From NCBI GenBank assembly GCA_965250105.1, contig OZ252290.1, forward strand, positions 434,001 to 498,000: a stretch of DNA of 64,000 nucleotides. The letters are read 5' to 3'. The position numbers were made by a program, and so were the translations under genes. The stretch comes from JBCBSK01 sp965250105. GTDB taxonomy: Bacteria; Pseudomonadota; Alphaproteobacteria; Rhizobiales; Tepidamorphaceae. This document shows, piece after piece, positions 24,227 to 32,100 of the stretch (its first letter is position 1; the number at the start of each line of letters is the position of its first letter). Below the pieces are notes generated by a model, which was not told where the DNA came from, did not search any database, and saw nothing but the letters and a program-made list of their open reading frames with translations.

Positions 24227-24655
24227 TCACTCCTTGCCGCGCAGGACCAGGACCGAACAGACCGCATGGCGGACGATGGTCGTGGCGTGCGAGCCGAGGA
24301 AATAGGTCGCGAAGCCCGGCTGATGCGAGCCCATGACGATCAGGTCGCAGCCGCTGTCGACGGCTTCCTGCAAGACTTCGTGATGGGTCGCGCCGTCGCG
24401 GATCACCACCGTAACACGCTCTTCCATGCCGGTTTCCTTGGCGATCGCGTGCAATTGCTTGGTCGCCTCGTCGATGACCTGCTTCTGCGCGTCCTCGGGC
24501 AGGTATTCGGCCATCATCGACGACAGGCTCTGGATCACCGTCATCAGCCGGATCTCGCCGCCGGACTGCTTGGCCAGCCCCGACGCCTCGGCGACGGCGT
24601 CGCGGTAATGGTCGGGATCGGAGAGATCGACAGGAACCAGGATGGACTTGAACAT
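24227..24655 (-). CDS. Universal stress protein (UspA family)
   Basis: 142 residues, a single Usp domain. It begins MFKSILVPVDLSD and ends GSHQPGFATYFLGSHATTIVRHA...VLVLRGKE, which fits the ATP-binding pattern G-2x-G-9x-G(S/T), so it is probably the ATP-binding type. Usp proteins accumulate under starvation or oxidative stress. It lies 86 nt downstream of the methyltransferase gene on the same strand and may be expressed with the ferredoxin-desaturase run or from its own promoter. Confidence 0.92.
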   Translation of the reverse strand: MFKSILVPVDLSDPDHYRDAVAEASGLAKQSGGEIRLMTVIQSLSSMMAEYLPEDAQKQVIDEATKQLHAIAKETGMEERVTVVIRDGATHHEVLQEAVDSGCDLIVMGSHQPGFATYFLGSHATTIVRHAVCSVLVLRGKE

Positions 24656-24741
24656 GACGGACGGCGCTCCCCTCTCTTGCTATGGCGCCCGGACCCTAGG
24701 GGGTCGCCCGGCGACGGGCGTTGACGCGGGTCAAAGACAGT

Positions 24742-25362
24742 TCAGCGCGGCCGGGCGCCGCCCCGGAACAGGGTCGCTGCAAAGGCCGGCGTTCCCGGCA
24801 GCCGATAGATATCGACATCCTCGGGCGCGAACCCGTTGGCGGTCAGTTCGGCCAGCGGATCGCGCGTCAGATGGCAGCCGAGCGCGATCGGCTTCCAGAC
24901 CGGCGCCAGGAGCCTCTGGATGGTCTGGCTCGCCCGGTCCTGTGCCTTGCCATGTTCGAGAAAGATCAGCCGGCCGGAAGGCTTCAGAACCCGTCGCGCT
25001 TCGGACAGCGCCTGGTCGAGCCGGCCGATCGAACACAGGGTGAAGGTGACGGCGACGACATCCGCGCAGCCGTTATCGAGCGGCAAGCGCTCGGCGACCG
25101 CGTCGACCATCTCGATATCGAAACCGCGCCCGGCGATTGCCGGGGCGGCCTTGGCCCTGAGCGCCGGGTGCGGCTCGATGGCGGTCAGCCGGGAAACGCG
25201 TTCGGGATCGTAGTGGCGGAAATTGGCGCCGGCGCCGGCGCCGAGCTCGACGACATGGCCTTCGGCACCGGACAGAAGCGCGGCGCGTTCGCCATCGAGC
25301 ATCGGCGACGCGCAGGCCCGCTCGATGAGCCACGGGCCGATATGGTCGCGATAGAGCCCCAT
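24742..25362 (-). CDS. Class I methyltransferase (UbiE/Methyltransf_11 type)
   Basis: 206 residues with VVELGAGAGANFRHYDPERV (motif I, about 37-56), LTAIEPHPALRAKA (motif II), CADVVAVTFTLCSIGRLDQAL (motif IV) and VLKPSGRLIFLEHGKAQD. The HGKA-x-D pattern after the last strand occurs in lipid- or thiol-methylating METTL7-like enzymes. Its start abuts the stop of the desaturase gene (25363), so the two are translationally linked. A lipid or fatty-acyl substrate is a reasonable inference from that context. Confidence 0.8.
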   Translation of the reverse strand: MGLYRDHIGPWLIERACASPMLDGERAALLSGAEGHVVELGAGAGANFRHYDPERVSRLTAIEPHPALRAKAAPAIAGRGFDIEMVDAVAERLPLDNGCADVVAVTFTLCSIGRLDQALSEARRVLKPSGRLIFLEHGKAQDRASQTIQRLLAPVWKPIALGCHLTRDPLAELTANGFAPEDVDIYRLPGTPAFAATLFRGGARPR

Positions 25363-26391
25363 TCAGGCGCCGGAAACGGGCCTGTCCGCCTTGGAAGCAG
25401 GCGCCGGTGCGCGCAAGGCCGTCACGATCTGGCGGTGGGCATCCGGATAGCCGTCCGCCGTCGACCGCAATTGCCGCTCGAGAAGATCCGTCAGCGCGGG
25501 CAGGCGATGGAACGGCACCTGGGGGGCGGCATGATGCGCCGTATGGTTCGGCATCTGCCAGGCGAGCCAGCGCACGACGGGGCTCGCGAAGGTCGTCCGC
25601 GTATTGCGCAGCATGTCCGGGATCAGCGGACAGGCCGTGTGCTCGGCCATCAGATAAGCCCTCAGGAAGGGCTGGCCGACCAGAACCGGCAGGACCCACA
25701 GCCAGACAAGCAGGGCCGACTGGAACAGAACCGACAGGCCGAACAGAAAGACATAGCCGGCGAGGAACAGCCGCGCCTCGCGCCAGACGCGCGGCCGGGC
25801 ACGCGGGGGCACGAAATCGGGCGGCTGGCGCCCGAGCGCCATCGAGATGATCGTCGCCACCTGGCCGCGCCAATAGGGCCAGCCGGTCAGCCGGTAGAGA
25901 TAGGTACCGATGTCGGCGATGCCGCCGCCGCGGAGTTCCGGATCGCGGTCGGGATCCTGGGTGTGCCGGTGATGGGCGAAATGAAAGAAGCTGAACCAGA
26001 CCGGCGGCAGCAGGATCACGAAGCCCGCGACGGTCGATACGAGCCTGTTGAGCCAGGGCGTGCGAAACGCCGTGCCGTGGATCGTCTCGTGCAGCGGGGC
26101 GAACAGGAAGACCAGCACGATGCCATGGACGAGGATCGCCGGGATGCGCCACAGCCCGTCCGACATCAGAATGCCTGTGCCGGTGAGCGTCAGAAGGCCG
26201 AGATGACCGCCGAGCTGGATGAGGCCGGCGCGGTCCGACACGCGCCGCAGCGCCGTCATCTCGGCGTCGGGGATCGCGGCCAGCGCCTCGCGATGATCGC
26301 CTGGCCCACCATCCGACATCCCGGCATCCGACCTCTCATGGTCCGGGCGATCGCCCATGGCCAAAGCCTTTCCCCGCAAGCCTCGCGTCAA
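25363..26391 (-). CDS. Membrane fatty acid desaturase family protein
   Basis: 342 residues with the diiron His-box set: HETIHGT (box 1), HFAHHRHTQDP (box 2) and HTAHHAAPQVPFHRLP (box 3), plus AEHTACP. Four hydrophobic segments surround the boxes. The pattern HHRHTQDPDRDPEL is closer to beta-carotene hydroxylase/desaturase-like members than to DesC. These enzymes need reduced ferredoxin, and a ferredoxin reductase and a [2Fe-2S] ferredoxin lie directly upstream on the same strand. The start is ambiguous: Met codons at 26358 and 26319 are alternatives. The exact lipid or carotenoid substrate is unknown. Confidence 0.85.
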   Translation of the reverse strand: MTRGLRGKALAMGDRPDHERSDAGMSDGGPGDHREALAAIPDAEMTALRRVSDRAGLIQLGGHLGLLTLTGTGILMSDGLWRIPAILVHGIVLVFLFAPLHETIHGTAFRTPWLNRLVSTVAGFVILLPPVWFSFFHFAHHRHTQDPDRDPELRGGGIADIGTYLYRLTGWPYWRGQVATIISMALGRQPPDFVPPRARPRVWREARLFLAGYVFLFGLSVLFQSALLVWLWVLPVLVGQPFLRAYLMAEHTACPLIPDMLRNTRTTFASPVVRWLAWQMPNHTAHHAAPQVPFHRLPALTDLLERQLRSTADGYPDAHRQIVTALRAPAPASKADRPVSGA

Positions 26392-26445
26392 CAGGGGTCT
26401 CCCCCACGCCGCCGGGACACCAAGACTGCGCTGTCGCCACCCAGG

Positions 26446-27510
26446 CTAGGCGACGCCGAGCTTCTTCTGCAGCTTCGTCGACGACGTCGTATATTGGAAC
26501 ACGATGCGCTCGTCGGGCGCCACGATCTTTTTCGCCGCCTGCGCCATCAGCGCGGCCTCGTGGAAGCCCGACAGGATGAGCTTCAGCTTGCCGGGATAGG
26601 TATTGATGTCGCCGATCGCGAAGATGCCGGGTTCGGAGGTCTCGAACTTCTCGGTATCGACGGCGATCAGATTCTCGTCGAGATTGAGCCCCCAATCGGC
26701 GACCGGGCCGAGCTTCATGGTCAGGCCGAAAAACGGCAGCATGCGCGTCACGGGCAGGGTTTCGACCACCCCGTCGGCGGTCTTGACGTCGGCGCTCGCG
26801 AGCTGGCCGTCGGCGCCAGACAGCGCCGTCACCTGACCGATCAGCAGCCGCATCCGGTCCTCGGCGACCAAGGCGCGCATCTGGTCGACCGTATGCGGCG
26901 CGGCGCGGAACGCGTCGCGGCGATGCACCAGCGTCAGCGATTTGGCGATCGGCTCCAGGCTGAGCGTCCAGTCGAGCGCGGAATCGCCGCCCCCGACGAT
27001 CAGCAGGTCATGGCCGCGAAAGGCCTCCATCTGACGCACCGAATAGAAGACGGACGTGCCCTCATAGGCATCGATGCCGGGCACCGGTGCCCGCTTCGGC
27101 TGGAACGAGCCGCCGCCGGCGGCGATCACAACCACCTTGGCGTCGAATTCGGTGCCGAGATCGGTCGCGACGCGGAACCGGCCGTCATCGCGCCGCTCCA
27201 GACGCTCGACGATCTGCGACAGATGGAAGACCGGTTCGAACGGCTTGATCTGGTCCATCAGCCGGTCGACGAGTTCCTGCGCGCCGATCACCGGATAGGC
27301 GGGAATGTCGTAGATCGGCTTTTCGGGATAGAGTTCGGTGCACTGCCCGCCCGGCCGGTCGAGAATGTCGACGAGATGGCATTTCAGGTCGAGCAGGCCG
27401 AGTTCGAACACCGCGAACAGGCCGACCGGCCCTGCGCCGATGATCAGGATGTCCGTCTCGATCGGTCCGGCGGACGGGTCGGGCGAAGCGGCGGGTATCG
27501 GGTCTGTCAT
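26446..27510 (-). CDS. Ferredoxin-NADP+ reductase, TrxR-like type (FNR2)
   Basis: 354 residues with the thioredoxin-reductase-like flavoprotein layout but no CxxC: DILIIGAGPVGLFAVFELG (FAD, about 20), GGQCTELYPEKPIYDIPAYP, VIAAGGGSFQPKRAP, LLIVGGGDSALDWTL (NADPH, about 170) and GIFAIGDINTYPGKLKLILSGFHEAAL (FAD). The C-terminal extension with the YTTSSTKLQKKLGV end is typical of FNR2. It moves electrons between NADPH and ferredoxin. The ferredoxin gene at 27594-27914 lies just upstream and the desaturase just downstream. Confidence 0.92.
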   Translation of the reverse strand: MTDPIPAASPDPSAGPIETDILIIGAGPVGLFAVFELGLLDLKCHLVDILDRPGGQCTELYPEKPIYDIPAYPVIGAQELVDRLMDQIKPFEPVFHLSQIVERLERRDDGRFRVATDLGTEFDAKVVVIAAGGGSFQPKRAPVPGIDAYEGTSVFYSVRQMEAFRGHDLLIVGGGDSALDWTLSLEPIAKSLTLVHRRDAFRAAPHTVDQMRALVAEDRMRLLIGQVTALSGADGQLASADVKTADGVVETLPVTRMLPFFGLTMKLGPVADWGLNLDENLIAVDTEKFETSEPGIFAIGDINTYPGKLKLILSGFHEAALMAQAAKKIVAPDERIVFQYTTSSTKLQKKLGVA

Positions 27511-27593
27511 GACACTCGGGTCGGTTCTGTCTCGGCGGGCCGGCTACGCGATCGGTTCACGGCAACAGGCTCATGGCGGTCGGCGCGACGCGA

Positions 27594-27914
27594 TCAGCCC
27601 TGGCGTTCGGGCACGCGCACCACGAGCCCATCCAGATCGTCGCTCACCTTGATCTGGCAGGACAGACGCGATGTCGGCTGAACGTCGAAGGCGAAGTCCA
27701 GCATGTCCTCTTCCATGGTCGAGGGCGCGCCGGTCTTCGCGGTCCAGGCATCGTCGACATAGACATGGCAGGTGGCGCAGGCCAGCGCGCCGCCGCATTC
27801 GGCCTCGATGCCGGGCACCATGTTGCGGATCGCGGTCTCCATCACGGTCGAGCCGACCTCGCCGTCGACCTCATGGGCGGTTCCGTTGCTTTCAATATAG
27901 GTGATCTTCGGCAT
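27594..27914 (-). CDS. Adrenodoxin-type [2Fe-2S] ferredoxin
   Basis: 106 residues. Cys40, Cys46, Cys49 and Cys86 fit the C-x5-C-x2-C-xn-C cluster pattern (CGGALACATC...LSCQI), and MVEGAVEN-like positions are occupied by AIRNMVPGIEAEC. This vertebrate-adrenodoxin/putidaredoxin type delivers electrons to P450s, desaturases or Rieske oxygenases. Its reductase gene follows after 83 nt on the same strand, then the desaturase, so the three genes could form an electron chain. Confidence 0.95.
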   Translation of the reverse strand: MPKITYIESNGTAHEVDGEVGSTVMETAIRNMVPGIEAECGGALACATCHVYVDDAWTAKTGAPSTMEEDMLDFAFDVQPTSRLSCQIKVSDDLDGLVVRVPERQG

Positions 27915-28126
27915 GAATGTCTCTTGACCTGTCGGTGGCCGCGCGGCGAACGGGCATATGAAGAGAGGCCGGGCACGACGGCCGGCAGCGCGCCGCGCTA
28001 TACTGGAATTACGCTTGGCTCACAAGCCAATTAGGGCCGGTCGACCGCGCCGGCCACCGGTCCCGACCGTTCAAAACGGGCCCGATAGCGGTTCATCGAC
28101 CAATAGGAGCACGGCAAGATGCCGGT

Positions 28127-28498
28127 TCAGGCCGGCAATTCGGCCAGAAGGTCGCGGATGAACTGATTGGTTGAGATGATCAGCGCGTCGAGATCGCGCA
28201 AGGCGCGCGCCATCTCGTCCGGGTCGCGGCCGGCGACGCGTTCGGCCGCCTCGGCGGCATCGGCCACCGGCCAGGCGCCGATGCCGCGCGCGGCGCCCTT
28301 GATCGTATGCGCCGCGGTGCGCCACGACACCGGATCCTGCGCGTCCTTCAGCCGGATGAGATGGACCTGGCTCTGCACGACGAACATCTGCAACACGTCG
28401 CGCTCCAGCGCGCCGTCGCCCATGGTATGCCGCGACAGATGCACGAGATCGACGGGACGCGCATACTTCCCTGGCTGACGACCGCCGCCGCTCGACAT
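28127..28498 (-). CDS. Stand-alone Hpt (histidine phosphotransfer) protein
   Basis: 123 residues from ATG 28498, which has GGAG about 5 nt upstream. The Hpt signature AAHTIKGAARGIGAWPVADAAE (about residues 62-83) includes the phospho-accepting His. It starts after a polar tail and lacks kinase or receiver domains. Hpt proteins pass phosphate between receiver domains in multistep relays. No partner kinase is nearby. It faces away from the giant GPR-like gene, and a CtrA-type site lies in the shared upstream region. Confidence 0.88.
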   Translation of the reverse strand: MSSGGGRQPGKYARPVDLVHLSRHTMGDGALERDVLQMFVVQSQVHLIRLKDAQDPVSWRTAAHTIKGAARGIGAWPVADAAEAAERVAGRDPDEMARALRDLDALIISTNQFIRDLLAELPA

Positions 28499-29104
28499 CA
28501 AACTCCGTCCTTCCCGGTGCATCCGTCGCATCATCCGGTTCCCGACCGCCGCGAATCATATGCAGGTCGTCTAATTATGCCCACGATTTGTAACGGCCCG
28601 ATAAACATAGCGGCCGGAAGCGCTGGGAAATGGCGGGATCTCGTCTATGATGCCGACACTGCCGGGCAGACGCAGGGCGGCTCGCGCGAGGCGTGCCCCT
28701 TCGCGACGTTCCGGCCGGACGGGGACAATGGACTGGCGATAACGGCCACGATGGCAGCGACCGGGATTCATGAAGTCGCGTTAACCTTATTTTAAGGATT
28801 AGCGATGGCGCGCTTCTCGCGCGTGCGAAATGGCAGTAATGTCCCGGGCAGGATCAAAACTGTGTGCGGTCCGATAGTTACGATCGCCGGTTACGGGTGG
28901 CATCGGGCATGACCGGCCCGCCCGCATCGGCGATCAAAGCAAGTCGACGCCGGATGAGGCACGGCGTCGCAGCCGGTTCGGGGCAGGCAACAGGCGAACC
29001 GGGAAACCGACGGCATGGGCGCCGGCGCGGCAGCCGGGCCGGCGCGCGGACTGTCGGTTGACTGTCGACGGCACATGGATCCGAAGGCGGATATGAGGCG
29101 GAAC
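28499..29104. other. 606-nt divergent intergenic region of hpt and the GPR-like gene
   Basis: It contains a TTAA-N7-TTAA box at 28781-28795 and otherwise no recognisable gene. Open frames inside it are short and have no family match. It is long for this compact genome, which fits a regulatory region for the cell-pole gene downstream. Confidence 0.5.
28781..28795. promoter_or_regulatory. CtrA-type binding box
   Basis: TTAA-CCTTATT-TTAA, an exact match to the alphaproteobacterial CtrA consensus TTAA-N7-TTAA, with TTAACC as the stronger half. It lies in a GC-rich genome where two TTAA at this spacing are unlikely by chance in a promoter region. It is about 310 nt before the GPR-like start and 283 nt from the hpt start. 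Which gene it controls is unknown. Confidence 0.5.
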
Positions 29105-32100
29105 ATGTCTAAGAAGGCTCCATCCTCGCAGGAGGCGGCGGAAGCCGCCCTGAGCGCGATCGAAGATGCCCTGGCCGATACGCTGGCCAGCAAGGACGAG
29201 GTCGCGCAGAAGATCCCGGCCGATGCGGCCGCGATCCCGGATCTCGAATTCGACCTGACGGCCGATGACGACACACCCGCTTCGAGCCTGTCGGGACGGT
29301 CCGAAACCGCCTCATCCGCCGCGCCGGCGCGGACCGCCCGCCCATTGACCGGCCAACCACTCGCCGCCGATCCGGATCCGCTCGACGACGACGCGCTCGA
29401 TGTCGACTATTCCGCCGTCAAGCGCTCGACCGCCAATGACGACCGCCCGTCGCTGTCCAACATCGTCTACGGCCTGCAGCGGCGACCCTCCGGCGCGCCG
29501 TTCTGGGTGGCGCTTCTGGTCTCGGTCATCTGGGGCTTCATCGGCGTGGTGATCGGGCTCGGGCTGTTCGGCCCCGGCTTCTTCGAGGTGACGAGCCCGA
29601 GCATCGTGCAGGAACAGCCGATGCTGGTCGGCCTCTATGCCGTCATCATCGTTCCCATCTTCTTCTTTTTCGGCGTCGCCCTGATGGTGTGGCGCGCCCA
29701 GGACATGAAGCTCGCGGGCCGCTCATTGGCCGAAATGGCGATCAAGCTGAGCGAGCCCGAGGGCATCGCCATCGACCAGGTGGCGACGGTGGGCCATGCG
29801 GTGCGCCGCGAGGTCCAGGCCATGGGCGACGGCGTCGAGCGGGCGCTGGCGCGGGCCGGCGAACTGGAAGGCCTGGTGCACAGCGAGGTCTCCCAGCTCG
29901 AACGCGCCTATCACGAGAACGAGATCCGCCTGCGCGCCCTGCTCGACCAGCTGACGACGGAGCGCGAGGCGATCATCGACAATGCCGAGCGCCTGCGCGC
30001 CGCCATCACCGATGCCCAGGGCGACTTCACCGAGGAAATGCGCAAGGCCGGCGACCAGATGTCGGACCTCGTGACCTCGACCGGCACGCGGGTCGGCGAA
30101 GGGCTGGCGATCCGCGCCCAGGAGATGACCGACGCGGTGGATGCCGCCGGCGAAACCATCATCGGCAAGCTGTCGAGCACCAGCGACCGAGCGATCACCA
30201 CGTTCGAGACCGCCGGCGACCAGCTGTCGGACCGCCTGACATCGACGACCGCCGACCTCACCACGCTGATGCAGACGCGCGGCGGCGAGGTCAGCGACAC
30301 GCTCGAACGCGTCGGCGCGGCGGTGGTCGATCAGCTGGTCACCCGCGGCACCGACCTCAACCAGTCGATCGCCGATACCGGACGGTCGGTGGTCGAGGAA
30401 ATGTCGACCCAGGGCATCGCGATCTCCGGCTCGATCTCCGCCACCGGCAGCACCGTCATCGACGAACTCGGCCGCCAGAGCCAGGAAGCGAGCACGGCGA
30501 TCACCCAGCTCGGCCAGGATTTCGGCACCACGATCCAGGAATCGAGCCGCAATCTCGTCGATCATCTGAGCAGCGCCCAGGACGCCCTGCACCACACCGT
30601 GGTCGAGCGCGGCGGCGCCATCGCGTCCGATCTGTCGATGGCCAGCGAAGCGATCTCGCAGGACCTGACGACGCGCGGCGGCGCGCTGGTCGCCGATCTG
30701 ACGGCCGCTGGCGAGACGATGGCGAACGACCTGACCGCGCGCGGCGGGGCCTTGGCCTCCGATCTGGCCGCCGTCGGTGAGACCATGGCCAGCGACCTGA
30801 CCGCCCGTGGCGAACACTATGTTGCCAATCTGTCGGCGACCGCGGGCGACCTGGCCGATGTCGTGACCGGACGCGGCGAGGCGCTGAACGACACGATGGT
30901 AGAAACCGGCCGGGCGTTGATCGACACGCTCGACCAGCGCACCGCCGAGGCCAGCCAGGCCTTCGAGGGCGCGATCGCCAATCTCGACCAGACCCTGGTC
31001 GGCTCGGGCGGCCAGTTGCTCGACACCTTCGCCCAGCGCACCGACCAGCTGGCCGCGACGATGGACGCCACCACCGGCGCGCTCGACGAGCGGCTGACCC
31101 AGCGGGCCGCCGAACTGACAAATATGCTCGGCGAGCATGACGCGGCCTTCGACCGCAAGCTGGCCGACCGCGTCGGCGACATCCGCAGCGCGGTGCAGGA
31201 ACAGGCCAGCCTGGTCGACGATGCCCTGGCCAACCGGGCCCAGGCCTTCCTCGACAATGTCACCGAGCAGGCGACCGCGATCGACGCCGCCCTCAACGAC
31301 CGCCTCGGCGCCATGGAGCAGGTCATCGACGTGCGCGGCGGTGCCCTCGCCTCGACCATCGACGCCCAGGCCGTGGCGCTCGACGGCAAGCTGGCCGACC
31401 GGGTCGACGAGATCCGCGCCGCGGTCCAGGAGCAGGCGGGCCTGGTCGACGACGCGCTGGCCGGCCGCGCCCAGACCTTCCTCAACACGGTCACCGAACA
31501 GGCGACCGCGATCGACGCCGTGCTCGGCGAGCGCCTCGGCGCGATGGAGCAGATCATCGACGTGCGCGGCGGCGCGCTGTCGTCGAGCCTATCCGACCGG
31601 GTGGTCGCCTTCGACGCGGCGATGCAGAACCATTCGAGCCATATCGAACAGACGCTCGACACGCGCACCAAGGAGCTCGGCGAGCTGGTCGGCTCGGCGG
31701 CGACCTATATCGACGAGCAGATCTCCGGCCGCACCGCCGATATCGCGGATTCGATCTCCGCCAGCATCGCCCTGATGGACGAAAGCCTGACCGGGCGGAC
31801 CGACGACATGACCGGCCGCCTAGCCGCCACCATGCAGGCCGTGGACGAGACGCTCGACGCGCGTACCGCCGACCTCGAGATCCGTCTCACGGGCCGCGCC
31901 GACGACATGACCGGCCGCCTCGCCGCCACCATGCAGGCGATGGACGAGACGCTCGATGCCCGCGCCGGCGATCTCGAAACCCGCCTCACCGACCGCGCCG
32001 CCCAGGTCGATGCCGTGCTCGCCGACCGCACCGCCCAGGTTGATGCGACCCTGGCCGACCGCGCGGCCCAGATCGACGCGACCCTGGCGGATCGCGCGGC

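Noticed and set aside
24721..27681. A plus-strand open frame of 986 codons across UspA, methyltransferase, desaturase, reductase and ferredoxin genes
   Set aside because: It is antisense to five genes with clear family motifs; its product is Arg/Gly/Ala-rich without any domain, as expected for a GC-rich antisense frame.
28864..29061. A short open frame upstream of the GPR-like gene
   Set aside because: It is 65 codons, Arg/Gly-rich, without a ribosome-binding site or family pattern; treated as non-coding upstream region.
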